From Galerina marginata (Eukaryota; Basidiomycota; Agaricomycetes; Agaricales; Galerinaceae), in contig JAECYW010000006.1 in the NCBI GenBank assembly GCA_023014335.1, forward strand, positions 3,224,001-3,288,000: 64,000 nucleotides of DNA, read 5' to 3'. The notes beneath the pieces were generated by a model, which was not told the origin of the DNA, made no database searches, and saw only the letters and a program-made list of their open reading frames with translations. Below are positions 42,374-55,000 of the stretch, in pieces. The position numbers and the translations under genes are program-made. The number at the start of each line of letters is the position of its first letter. Within the stretch, counting starts at the first letter, position 1.

Positions 42374-44439
42374 TTAAGTTGAAGTGTCAGAATCGCCCTC
42401 TCCATCAGAATTAGCGTCTCCGTCAGAAACGCCACCTCTGTCGTTTGAACCATCTGTTCCATATGCGTCATCTTCCCACCCGTTCATGTCAAGTGGTTGA
42501 AAGCTGCCCGTGAGTAGTTGCTGCCCAGGGTTTGCTTCCAGAAATCTAATTCCAGTCAGGAAGTTATGAGTATCGGGAATGTGGTGGCTCTTACTTGATG
42601 GGACCTCGAATGTATTTGTTGGACTCAGAGGCCACGAGCTGCCTTTCATCCTCGCCGTATGGAAAAGGGCACCCCTTCATAAAAGAACATAAGAGGAAAT
42701 TCAACAGTGCCAAGCACAGGGGTATGGACGTACTGGGCAGAAATCTTCCAAGCAGTCGCTCATAGAACCAGCGAAGAGAGGGTGGCGGTGGAGCCGACGG
42801 CCAGCCTCGCTCAAGGGCCATGGTCCTGGAGTCGCAGATACATTTGCGAATAATGCAAATCGTGTTGGAAATACACTCACCATTCAAACGGTTGTTCTAA
42901 AGGCAGTTGTTAAGCAACCCAGAATACAGATAACAGAGAGGAATTTACAATCGTTTTGACTGATTTCGCAATCCTTTGAGGGGTCCAACTCGGACCATAT
43001 GGGATAACCCATGCAATGTCATAGTCACTGGATTGAGCGTCAATATTGCGGAGGCGTCCTGGACCAGCACAAATAGCGCCTCGGGCAAGGACGTGTCTCC
43101 AGGGATACTGCAAGGCGGTGCCCAAAATAGGGTCACCGAAATATAACCGCTCAAGAATTAGTAACCGAGCAAGGCCGCTTGGGCGCTTGGGAGAGGGATG
43201 GCGAAAAATCTATGCAAGGTTTAAGTTGGGTTAATAGTCTGAACAGAAGCCTTTTCAACATACTGAAGGGTCAATTTTTTCGCGTGAGAAAGACGGCAGG
43301 TAGACTTCGTGGCCGCGTTGAGCGTATTTCGCGAGGCGTATTTCATAAGACGGGGACCTTCTTGTAAGGTCTACAGTATTAGACTGTCGTATGCAAGATG
43401 CAAGAGCCCTCGGACAAGTCCACAGACGGCGACCTGAATATAGCACGATAGAGATAGTTTGGAGTTGCATTTGAATGTCAGAAAAAGGGTCTTACCGTCG
43501 TAGGCAAAACAGCATGAGTCGATATCGAAACCGGCTAAGACCTCTGCAGGGGAGCGGTATAGTCTCAAAATAATTTGTACATGTCTCGTTGGGAAGAGCG
43601 CTGCTAATAGTTGAGATGACAGAAGAAAAATATTATGAATGAGGAACGAACTGTGAATAGAAACTACATTCGGTTTACGGACGCAGATCACTTGCAACGG
43701 AGCAGTTTTGCAAATAGTTTGATATATTTCAACCATTTTTGCCTTCGCCTAAGAAACGACAATATCAGTGGAGCCAAAAAAAATTGGTACAGATAAATTT
43801 CACCTGATTGGCGTCAAGGCCCCATATGAAAAGGTCAATGTCTGACGCCGCAAAGGCGGATTGATAATGTTCCCTTCTTTGTTCGTTGGTGGGATTTCCT
43901 TCGAAGGGTTCTAAGGACGCTAGTACCGAGCCGCCAGCAGCGACGATATTGTTCCAGGATATGTTTGAGAGAATACCGTGAGTGAAGAGATTCCAGTTGC
44001 GCTCAAACTCGCATATGGTTGGAACAATAGCAAGAGTTCCTGGTTTCTTCCGTAAACGGGGTGGCAGTGGGAAAATGAAGTGCTCGTCATGAAGTTCGTC
44101 CGACGGCCTTCCGATTGCCTTCCAGACGGCTGGCTTCTGGGCAAAAGCGTCGAAGAGCCCGACAAAAGGATCTTCAAGGTCGCAATGTCCTCGGTCAGTA
44201 GCAAAAAGCTTCCTGAGGTATTCTTCGCGGTTGACCGCGCGCTGTAAGAAGGGGTCCAAACGCTGACCAACTGGGAGAGAGAGCACTGCTTGGAGAAAGC
44301 GCTGTACCTCGTCGTCTGCACTGGGAAGTGTTGGGTTAGGGTGGGAAGTAGAGCTAGTGCTTTCTGCAGCTTTGAACACGTTGGGTTTCAGGGCAGAAAA
44401 GAATTGCTCTAGGCGCGTAAAGAATTGCTGTAAACACAT
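42374..44439 (-). CDS. Nucleotidyltransferase-like fungal protein, about 8 exons
   Basis: Exon 1 (44439 to about 43806) encodes MCLQQFFTRLEQFFSALKPN... and ends FIWGLDANQ at a GT donor. Further exons give AKAKMVEIYQTICK, RHVQIILRLYRSPAEVLAGF, DIDSCCFAYDG, RRSPSYEIRLAKYAQRGHEV, SSDYDIAWVIPYGPSWTPQR, GRRLHRHPLFAGSMSDCLED, YIRGPIK and FLEANPGQQLLTGSFQPLD, with an acidic tail. The stretch GGSVLASL followed some 30 residues later by SDIDLFIWG matches the G-[GS]...D-x-D pattern of the polymerase-beta nucleotidyltransferase fold. Homologous fungal proteins are usually left uncharacterised or carry ankyrin repeats, which I do not see here. No lesion found. Substrate unknown. Confidence 0.65.
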
Positions 44440-45311
44440 ATTGAAGCTGGGGGTGATGTGAGGGATTGGGCGAGTAGGAGGTCAACGCCGCGATTTAAAG
44501 CATTCAAACCGATCTTGGAGAAGAGCAAGAGAGTCGCTACAGGAGGAGGTGAGTCAAAGGTTCGTATTTCAGGGATGTACCAAGCAGCGGGGGAGAGGCG
44601 CCGCGGTCGGAGTAATCACCAAAATGCTCCAGAGAGCCCTCGGGAGTAAGTTATGGAGTCCGCTAGCCGCTCCTTCTTCCTTCTTTGTTTTTCCGTGACG
44701 AGATCTTTGATCTGGCATATCTGGCATTTCTTTTTCCAAGCGAGTTTGTGGCACCGAATGGGAGGATGCGGGAGTGGGGTACGGTCTGTTCGGGCGCGGA
44801 GAAGCGTGACCGCGTGACCGCGCCGATGACCGCATAAGGATGTGACCGGCGATTTTCGTCCCCTTCGTCTTGCCTTTTTCGCAATCTGCAATCTGAACCT
44901 TTGCTTTGAAATTTCTTAAGCTCTGTTACATTCTCCATGGCCAGGCTCTTCGCCATTGATAGACAAACCTAGCCGGCTAGCAACTGGCCTTCCGTAAATC
45001 CGAGCACTGCCAGTGAGTCGTCAGGCACCCGAACAAATGAGTTATTATGGCACGGGAGGCCCTTGTACTCTCCCTAGTGATTGGCGACTCTCCCGGGCAA
45101 ACAATCAGCACTTATGGTTCATTCAGCAACATGAGAGCTCTGGAGAACACCAATGACGCTTAAGTCAGGAACAGTGTTTCTGGAGAGTGCGAAAATTAAA
45201 AAATTGTCCCAACCACTCTCGGATCGTTGATCATCTACACGCCAGATTATAAGTACGAGTTCTATCGACATCCAATATGCATGACGCTGCAACATTAACA
45301 TCACAGCAACG
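44440..45311. other. Intergenic, divergent promoters likely
   Basis: Lies between the divergent genes at 42.4-44.4 (minus) and 45.3-47.5 (plus). Open frames on the minus strand are basic and lack domains. No regulatory site could be named. Confidence 0.35.
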
Positions 45312-47528
45312 ATGAACCCCGACAGTCATTTTGCATATGCCTCTGCCCTACCAGGCATGGCCACCGTATGTTCACATTACTTATTATCCGCGGTCCTGAC
45401 GGGTGCCTCTGTAGGATGAAATTCTTCCTGAAGAGATATCTCAAGCTCCAACCTCATTAGTGGCGAAGGTTGGTCAATCCAGTTCCATGCTATCTGAGGA
45501 GAATGACGAATACTGTATTCTCACCAGTTTCAAGAATTAGAAGCAAGGGAACGCAGAATATCCGAAATGTGGGCAAAGATCCAGAATTGGGAGGCCAATA
45601 CAGAAAACCTGAGATCGCGGGCAGAAAGAGCTGAAGAACAAGCGAGACGCCTCACCCAGCAACTCGCCAGCGCGGAGGAACGCGTACTAACAGCAGAAAC
45701 TTATATTTCTCAGCACGAGCAGCAGGCGCATCCTCTTGAGTCAAATAGGAATTCCCCGTTCACTGCACTGCCCGACGTGTTTGCTCCAGATGCTGATTCA
45801 AGCATGAGACACGAACCCGAACCCGAAAGTAAAGTGGAGACCCTATCTTGATTTCAAATGATCTTATGTCCATATTTCCAGGTTCAGTTCAAGAAATTAT
45901 CCCGCCATGGAAGGGAAAGGAGAGGGAAAGGTTTCCGGGCGGGATAGACGACCAAGACCAAGACGCCGATGATGAAGACACTGACGAAGAAGACAGGGAT
46001 GCTGTAGGTATCTCTTTCGTTTGATCTGATACGCTGCTAACCAGTTGGGAAGGTGATGGACCAACTTCAACCCTCGTCAAAGGCAGTTTATTTTGCTACA
46101 ATGAATTTCCCCCGGTCGATTATTGGCGCAGGTCCATCATTGAAGTTGAAAGCAGCAAAGGGGCAAGAGAACGATGGGCGCCCATCATCCAATGCACCCT
46201 CAGGCTTCGGATCAGTTTTGGGGGTGAGAATGGATTAATTGAAGTTGAGACCGTTACTGACAGGTTGCTTCAAGGACTTTCCTTCTGTTCCAGTCAACAT
46301 GACCAGTTCTCGGGTACGCCTTCCTAGCTTTTCTTTTGTGAATAGCGTGGATAACACCGCATCTCCAGGCGCCTGGTTCATCTCTCGAACACGCTGTGGT
46401 TGTCCTCACCGGATGCGTTGCCAAGTTGACAGAACAGATGTCGCATCTGTCTGGTTCTGGTTCCGGTATTGATCAGGCTCAGCGTAAGAAGAAGTACGGC
46501 GCGACGCGCACAACACTTTTCAAATTACCTCCGCAGAGACACACCACTCCTCAAAGAAACGACCAACTTGTGCGTCTGTCATTTTGCTAAGGTTTAATAT
46601 AATAACTTCATTTCTTCCAGAGAGCTGTTCGGGAAACCATGAACACATTACTGGACATCAAACGCGACGCTGACATCGTCCAAGTAAATCGGACTGATGA
46701 TGATGTGATCGCGGCTTATGAGGAAGAGCGCGGACCTGGACCGACGCCACCGTACGCCCCAGATTGGGCGAATATTGAAGGCCCTTGGAACTACGCCTTG
46801 TTGGAAATTTTCATGGAAGCCTATACCGCTACATATATTGTCAGAGACGCAGAACAGCAAGAGGATGTCTGTAAGATGTTCATGGACCGACTCCGAAGGC
46901 TCAAAAAGAAGGTGAAACAAGCTACGCAACGAGTCGGGGAAACAAATGTGCAAATGAATCAAAGGTTATTAACCAAGCATCGACGTGTCCTACTGAACCA
47001 GAGGCGGAATTCAAGGCGGAACGAGGTAAGCGTTCAGACATCCTTCCGGTCGGGCTTTCTAAAAGTAAGAGGAAACAGAGATTTTCGGTAAGAAGTCGCA
47101 TAACGGTACAGAACGCTGCATCACAAAAAAGCGGAGACGGTCGGGTTATCTGGGAACATCTTGATGACGTTTTGTCAACTCTAGGAGCAGGAGGGATGAG
47201 TTCTGATGAAAGTGATTTTGACGACGATGGACAGAAGACCTATTTTGTGAAGAAAATGAGCTGGAGAAGGGTGGGTCTGGTTGCAAGGATGATTACAATT
47301 GATCGCGACCGAAACTTCAAGAATTGCTACGAGAACATCACCGGAAATGCACCCAAGCCACGAAAGCGACGGGTCAACGCAACAGAAACATCGAGACGAC
47401 CCATTCCTGGACTGCCTCTCAACTTTTACGACGACATCTGGTATAGTCGTTTGGATGAAGTACAGAAGAAACTCCTAGGCGCCAAAGCCGCCTTGGATCT
47501 CATTGAGTTCCAGAGAGTAGAGGAGTAG
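45312..47528 (+). CDS. Multi-copy agaricomycete protein with N-terminal coiled coil
   Basis: A start at 45312 (MNPDSHFAYASALPGMAT) is followed by exons DEILPEEISQAPTSLVAK and FQELEARERRISEMWAKIQN. The latter passes into a heptad-like segment (AERAEEQARRLTQQLASAEE) and a disordered acidic part. Later exons give KLTEQMSHLSGSGSGIDQAQ, RAVRETMNTLLDIKRD, PPYAPDWANIEGPWNYALLE and, after another intron, LSTLGAGGMSSDESDFDDDG and PIPGLPLNFYDDIWY. The GMSSDESD and PGLP.NFY pieces recur, as I recall, in an abundant agaricomycete family often found near transposons; function unknown. Exon joins between 46000 and 46400 are not resolved. A decayed relative lies at 38.8-39.3 kb. Confidence 0.6.
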
Positions 47529-47529
47529 A

Positions 47530-49620
47530 TAGCTGAGATATACGGGCAACACCCAAACAAGAATATACCAAGATGAGGGTTTATTGCAACGTGTAACATA
47601 TTTACAATCAATAATAAAGGACGGCACGAAAAACCCTAAAAATCTCGGGTGAAGGGCAGGTACCGGAGCGGTCATCGACGAAGAGGTTGAGAGCTGACCA
47701 ATCCCATGCCTCGTATTGTGAAGTCGGTCAGTGAGAACGCAGGAGATTCAAATGCATTAAGGCAGGGATGGTTTATGGGCTGCAATGATTTAGAGGTGTT
47801 GATCGATTGGAGCCGACAACGATACCGACAAAGCGCTAGTTGTAGAGTCCTATCTACATTATTGATAAATTGAAACACTGACTGCCGAATTCCTCGAGTT
47901 CTGATCAGTGTAGGGTATGAAATTTCATTAAGTTGAAACAGTACAAACACGATTTAGTGCGAGATACTAATAGTTTTTTCCAACCCGATTTCTTGTCAGA
48001 GTGAGATTCCAGAGGCGTCTAATTCCACAATCCATGCGGAGGCTTCCTGATTTGATGTAACGTCTCGTTGAATCGAGAAGTATCGTCGCCGAGGCAGTCC
48101 TCAGAATTGCTTCTGAGGACTGGCGCTGTAATAGTGGGAGAGGCGGAGGATAACGATTAAGACATCTTCCAGATAACGCCATGCTGAGCACTTCGAATTT
48201 TAGATCTGGTACCCCGCGTCCCAAGGGGCGTCTATTTTCAAGGTAGTCAAACGCGAAGATGGTCAAATGAAGGAATGCCAGGGATCGTCACGAAGAGAAA
48301 GGGGCGGCCAAGTCGGATGGCGGGTGGTGGCCAGAGGCCGCAATTTAGTACTACACGGCAAGGTGTTAGCTTTGGGATGCGCGTGGTCTTCGAGTCGGCC
48401 CACATATATAGCACCTTCTGGGAAAAGCTAGGTGGGCTCCCGACGCCCATACTGCTGCTTAAACGTATTGCGTGTCGGTAGAGGGAGGTTTTGCATGAGG
48501 GGGCCTAAGTAACTAGGTTCGAGGTTCGGCGTCCGAGGTTCGCCGGAATCTAACCCCAAAGGGCGAGATGTCCTCCCTTTCGGCGAGATATTCCAGTTTG
48601 AGACAGCGACGGATCCGGAGCATGAGCAGTTGGGCGAATAATAGTCGTTGAAAGAGGCCCTGCCTCAAGAATGGTAGTTTGCTGAAACATATGGTCTTTG
48701 ATATTCAAACTCAGGCTTGGAATTCGATGCATAGGGAGCACGTTTCAAAATTACTCACAAGGTTAATGGCAGGTAGCCTCAAAGCCTGTCGCAATGTTAA
48801 ATCGAGCGCCGCCGGGCGAGTCACGAACTGAGAGACAAATCACAGCCAAAGAAATGCTGTCAAGTGAGGGTGAGGTAAGTAGCGTGATCTGGGAACCCAG
48901 ATCACGTCCAAAAGGAGAGTGGCCGTTCAACTGAGATAGCGTGTTCCGGGCACCCAGAACATGCTACGACGATGGAGGTACATATGAGTATGAGCAGGCA
49001 TATGAGTTGAGCAAATGCGAAGTCCATTTAAGAGTATTTGTTTGGCTTAGAGTCTCTAACAAAATAGTCACGCGCGTGCTTTATCTCCTCTTTATCTCTT
49101 CTGAGTCTTCTCGAGTGTTCTCGGATGGCATCAGTAAATTGTGGAGGGAGTGGTAAGGTTTTACAAGGTCCACGAAACCGTTGGAAGGTGCAGTCAGCGG
49201 TATAACTTGCGGTAAGATTACAGCTACCCTTATAAGTACCTTATGCCGCTTCCCCTCCTTAATATACGTGCTGTCAGATTGGTGTAACCTTTACTCGAGA
49301 TTATCAGGCCGGCAATTCTGGTACCTGGTTGCAACAGCTCATACTTTCTGCATCATAGTTTCACAGTGCGATACATATTTCCAAGTCGGCTAAACCCTCA
49401 TGAGCTCAATATAACATTTCCGTGGAATGGCAAGACTACAATAATCATTTCATACAGATGATAGGTAGGTGTCATAGATATTTCCAATCATAGGCTTAGA
49501 ACGCAACGACAATTCCATCACAAGCAGAAGGAATCTGATATTAAGATGAGATTGATTTTCGTAATTTAAGTAACAGGAAAAGACTGGAAGCACATATTAC
49601 TCTAAATGATTATAGATACA
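47530..49620. other. Non-coding, with hairpins
   Basis: Two neighbouring hairpins lie at 48884-48905 (10 bp perfect arms, AA loop) and 48938-48965 (9 bp arms). A roughly 50 bp piece at 47846-47900 recurs at 56440. No gene recognised. Confidence 0.4.
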
Positions 49621-49622
49621 GG

Positions 49623-51147
49623 CTAGTTGTAGTTTTGCTCCAGAGCAGCCCTCTGCGCCGCAAGCTTGTTTCGAGACTTGTTCATCGTTGACTTGACAAC
49701 AACATGGTGAGGAAATATTTGTCTGCAAGGAATAGAGGTTTAGTAGGTGTTATTCCCGGAGCAAAGAAGGGCTTACTTATTCTACCACTTCAGCAAGTTA
49801 TCAGCCCGCTTCTGGGCAAGAGGACTGCCAGCGTCCTCAAAGAAGTCGATGACAAAATTGTAGAAAGCACGGAAGCTGAACCCATTGTATACCTCGACCG
49901 ATTGCGAAGCGTCGGTGAGGTTGAAGACGGGCTGAAACACGAGACTAAGCAAATTACAGAGAAGAGTGGCGATAAACTCACCAAAACAGCTGCATATGCA
50001 ATGGAGTGTGGGGTGACCTGGCCATCCATGCGCAAAAGGGACGCCACATTGCTCTTAGTGGCCTTTTGTTGCGAGCTTGTCTTTTGGACCTTACGGGCCG
50101 GGCCATCTTCATTCTCCTTCTCGAATGCCTCGGAAGACGACGGCGATGTAAAAATGGCAGAGTAGGTCTGAAAAGTTGTTCAGTAACCACATCATACTGC
50201 TGACAAAATAGTACCTTTACAAGAAGAGAGCTACGCAGGAAATTCTTCTCTAGATTCCCCGGATCTCCTTGCCCTTTTGGGTAAAGACAAGCAAGGAAAT
50301 AATCGTCGCTTACATCGAGTACGCCTCCACGAATGTCAGCCCGAACACTGTCACATATTAATAATAAATATTTCAAAGGTCAGGGACGAGGCTTACCGCT
50401 CATCATCCCAGTCATGTTCAATCGACGTTAGCAAGCGACCAATGAGGTTGTTGAAGCCCACGGTCGTTCCGTGATTTGACGGTAAGGTTGACTGTCGGGG
50501 AGTAGTCCTGATTCAGCCAACATGCCAACTCTTCTTTGACGCGACGGACGTCATCACTTCGAGCGTCGTTGGCTCCTTTTTGAAGCTGGGGGTAAAATAA
50601 TGATGAGCAAAGCACATGTGCTGAGTATAACATACCTGGGTTATAAATTGATCCATAGTAGCTCCATTAATGTTAGGGTCCTCTATAACCACCTTGAGAC
50701 GTGGAACAAGGCACAGGAGAGCCTTGTACAAGGCAAACTTCCTATCCGCGCTACAAAAAAATATCAATGAATCTCAACCACACAGACATTCGGAAAGTAA
50801 ACTCACACTCGCAGATCCTCATCACACTCAAACGCGGTGTCTTCTCCTTCGACTTCTGCCTGAAACCGGCGATCCGTTTCATTTATGAGGTCGTCAATCG
50901 ACTCAAAAAGGGTGATGAGTCGGCGAATACCACGCCCCATAGTGACAGCATTCCTACAAAACCGGTCAATGGAGAACTATAACGTAACAAAACGAGATAC
51001 ATACGGTGATTTTTTGGCCTTGACGCCTGAGACTTCGTCAAGTTCTTGCTGCTTGGCTTGAAGGCGACGCTTGAGGCGCGAAATCTCCGCAGCGTCACTA
51101 TCACTGCTTGGAACAGGTTCCGGGGATGAGCTTGGCTGAGTAGGCAT
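49623..51147 (-). pseudogene. DUF6698-type gene with a frameshift and a stop
   Basis: Exons on the minus strand run MPTQPSSSPEPVPSSDSD... (from 51147), TMGRGIRRLITLFESIDDLI, SADRKFALYKALLCLVPRLK, LQKGANDARSDDVRRVKEEL, FNNLIGRLLTSIEHDWDDER, VRADIRGGVLDVSDDYFLAC, HSIAYAAV, FSFRAFYNFVIDFFEDAG and QIFPHHVVVKSTMNKSRN, ending AAQRAALEQNYN at 49623. This order matches the agaricomycete DUF6698 family, often present in many copies; function unknown. Two lesions are visible. One extra base near 50455 breaks the frame between NDRG and FNNLIG. A TAG at 49782-49784 sits where the family has the second tryptophan of an LL.WWN motif. It may be a recently disabled copy. Confidence 0.65.
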
Positions 51148-51327
51148 GTTAAAGTACGTTGAAAGTAATGATGATTTTCTGAGACTCACCGTAGTTTATA
51201 TACCTAAAAACAAGTGCACGGGCCATTAACGACCCTAAGAAAACCATATGGACAATAATAAGCGAGGAGCGCTCAAACTGTGAAGTTGCAATCCCAGACC
51301 CTACTTTTCAATTGCTGCAATGGATGT

Positions 51328-51500
51328 CACTGCTGCGGCCGGACTATTTTGGGGGGGATGCAAAATACGAGGCAGGTAGTTTGGATTTTGCCAAGTCATG
51401 TGTCCCCACCCATCGGATTGGCAAAATCGAGGTAGGCAAAATTCAAACAACCTGCCTTCGGATTTTGCACCCCCGTCAAAATAGTCGGGCCGCCGCAGTG
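51328..51500. mobile_element. CACTG-type MITE, 173 bp
   Basis: Begins CACTGCTGCGGCCGGACTAT and ends with the complement of CACTGCGGCGGCCCGACTAT. Similarity of the inverted ends extends about 65 bp inward, to a GGCAAAAT stretch. TGT at 51325-51327 and 51501-51503 flanks it as a 3 bp target duplication. The CACTG ends and 3 bp duplication fit the CACTA (EnSpm/CMC) superfamily. Confidence 0.82.
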
Positions 51501-52003
51501 TGTTATAATCGGTGAAATCAAAATGATCAAGCAGAGACCATACCTTCGTCGGATTTCGCTGTGGGCTTCATATGGCGCAATACTAGGAGTTGGGAAGGTT
51601 TGAGATGTGGAGAGCAGTTCAGAAATACGTAGAGTGGTGGGGATGCATGGTGGTGGTTGTGTTCCGTCTTGTGTCATGTGATCAACCATTTCATGCGGAT
51701 TTCTTGAAGTCCGATTTGATTGTGAGCCTCCATTTCCACTCCGCGCATGTTTTGCTTCCAGTCGCTCAGGGTATGTGCGCCGCTGGCGCATATCATCTGG
51801 TATTTCAATGCAGATTTTCTTGCCACCCCCTGTTTGCCAAGTTCGATCGGCGAAATTACGCCGTCTCAAGGTCAAGAAAACAAAGTCCAACGTCAAGTTA
51901 GTCCCACAAAATCCTGCCTACTCGTCTCATGGGGCGCCGATGCGCTGAACGGCGCCGAAGACTCAAATTTTTGAGATATCTCTTTATTATCTTACTTATT
52001 GTC

Positions 52004-55000
52004 ATGCTCGCATGCGTGGCTGGTTGTAAGAAGACCTTTTCCGAGAATTCCAGTCTCACAAAGCACAAGAAGACGTGTTTGCATGTCAAGGAGCAACGAA
52101 ACAAATCCCGGGATGTTCGAAAGGACCGAGGATATGCTGGGACGACGAAGGAAACATCCAGTCTGCCAGACCGCAAGCAGCGGCTCCAGGTGAGTTTAGC
52201 CTATGTTTTTCAGAAGTTAATTTTATGACTCTTAATTTATGTAGCTGCCGCCCTTGCTACTGCATTGCGAGGGCCAAATCTCTTTGAACCAGAGGTTACT
52301 GCGATGGAAATTGATGTAGAACCCCCTTGTTTGCCACCACAAGCAGCCCATCAAGACTTCGATTGCATGGCCGAGCCTAACTCTGATTTTTCTTTGGGCT
52401 CAGAGTCGCGTCGGTCAGAGCCAGTCATACCCGCGCCACCCCTTCTCACTCAATCTGGACGACCGCGCCGAAGATATCAGATGCCACGTCGCTTTCGAGA
52501 CATCCTTCCTGAGCCTGCTGCTCCTCTGGCAGTTACCGATACCCCACAACCAGCTGAACCATCAATGCTACGCCGCGTTCTCCTTATTGTTCGCGACCCG
52601 CTTGTCACTGCTGCTAATTCATTTGGTATTTGGCGAGATTATCCACGCCGGCCCACGCGAGACCCTGGCTCTTCCCTCTCACTTGATGACCTTGCTAATT
52701 CACCACCTCAGCCCTCCGCCACACCATCTGCTGGTTCTGAAGAGTCAATGCAGTCAACATTCGCCAATGCGACTATTCATCGCGCGATGCAGTGGCTAAA
52801 TAATGGCGTAACCACTAAATCAGAGGAGCAACTTGACGGGTTCATCGACAAAGTCATTCTTTCACCAGACTTCAAGCAAGAGGACCTGATTGGCTTCAAA
52901 GCCCATCGTGAAAACCAGCGCCTCGATAAGGAACTCCCAAAATCCAAGCTTCGCAGTCTTTTTACGGAGAGCAGCCTGGATATTCTTGTTCCGTCTGGAG
53001 ATCGCCACGTTCCGCCAAAATCATTTTCTGTTCCTGGCCTGCTACACCGTAAAATCACATCTGTAATTCTTGAGGCGTTCAACAGTCCACTCTCGCATTT
53101 GTACCATTTCTCTCCTTTCAAGCTCTTTCACCGGTCACCTATTACAAAAGAGGAGGAACGAATCTACGGGGAAGTTTACACATCAGATTCATACCTGGCT
53201 GAGCATGAGAAGATCCAGCGACATGGAAAACTTCCACCAGACAACCTTGGGTGCATGCTGGAGAAGGTTCTTGTCGCGATTATGTTCTCATCCGATGCGA
53301 CCCATTTAACTTCATTCGGGAACGCAAAGGCTTGGCCCATTTATCTAATGCTTGGAAATCTTTCAAAGTATTTCCGATCGCAGCCAAACTCGGGGGCGAT
53401 GCATCATCTTGCATATATTCCTTCGGTAAGTCAATGACCTGGCTCTTTTAGCGGTAAACTAATTTTTTTTCTTGTATAGTTACCTGACTCTTTTCATGAT
53501 TTTGCATCCGCACTTCACACGAAGTGGCGATCGCAGAAGAAACATATTCTGACCCACTGTCGACGAGAACTTATGCACCGCGTCTGGGAGAAGATTCTCG
53601 ATGACGATTTCATTCATGCTTACAAATATGGCATTGTAATCAAGTGCATCGATGGAATAGAATGGCGAGTATATCCGAGGCTTTTTACCTACTCGGCTGA
53701 TTATCCCGAGAAGTAAGCACATAATCTCGCTTCTTTTGCCTTGTTGATCTCACTCTCCACCCTAGGGTTCTCCTTGCTACCATTCGTGACAAGGGTCTCT
53801 GCCCGTGTCCCTGATGCCTTGTTTCAAAGGGAAATCTTGATAAACTAGGCCTTCGTCGTGACATGTCCATTCGTGTGAATGGCTTCCGGAAATTTATGGC
53901 TGACCAGGTTGCCCTAGCTCGCAAGGCTATCTATGAGCTTGGGCGGACTATCAATGGTGTTATTGTTGAAAGACTCCTTAAAGGCTTTTCTGCTGTACTA
54001 ACCCAAGTAAGCCATGTCTCTCCATTGCTTACTGATAGCTAATACTTCACTTTACTTGCCTGTAGAATGCATCTGTCAAAAAACTTGGAGAAGAATTCAA
54101 CCCGTCCAACATGCTCGTGGTTGATCTCCTGCATGAATTCGAACTTGGTGTATGGAAAACCCTGTTCACTCATCTTATTCGAGTGCTTTACGCCGCCGGC
54201 CGTGGATCTGATGAGCTGGTGATTGAACTTGATCGACGGTCTGTCCAATTCTGAATCCTGGCAAGCTTTACATTGACATGTATTCCAAACTCCGTCAGAT
54301 ATCGCCAGATCTCGACGTTTGGCAATGGAACGATTCGAACATTCTCGGCAAACTCTTCCGAAATGAAAAAGCTAGCTGCGCGTGACTTTGAGGACCTCCT
54401 TCAGGTACGTACAAGATATTCAAGTTCAAGTTGTTTCCTTTCTTAGTTGGCTTCGTCAGTGTGCCATCCCTGCATTTGAGGGATTGCTCGACGGCCCTCA
54501 TAATAGACGTCTCATGAAGTTGCTCTACCGAACTGCAGAATGGCATGGCCTCGCCAAGATGCGCATCCATACTGACAGTTCTCTTCTCCTTCTTGAAGAG
54601 CTCACAACAGAGTTTGGTCAGTTAATGCGGCAATTTCGTGACTTGACCTGCTCGCAATTTGCTACATTTGAACTTCCACGGGAAACGGCGGCTCGGAACC
54701 GAAGGGATGCTCAACTCCGGCAGTCTAGCTCAGCAAGGGCTGTCCCATCTGCCTCGTCATCGGGCACCAGCACTGCACCATCAGCGCCAACACCACATGT
54801 CACTCCGACAACGCAAAATGTTCCAGACAGCTCTCAAACAAGTCCTCCATTGCCTACACGTACGTGCTTCAGCTTCACTTTTTTTTCTTTTTTTCTAAAC
54901 CATTTAATATGACAGAAGCTGCTCCTTCATCATCCAGTAGACGCAAGCCTAAGCTGTTGAATCTACTGACAGTGAAGTTACATTTCCTGGGGGATTATGT

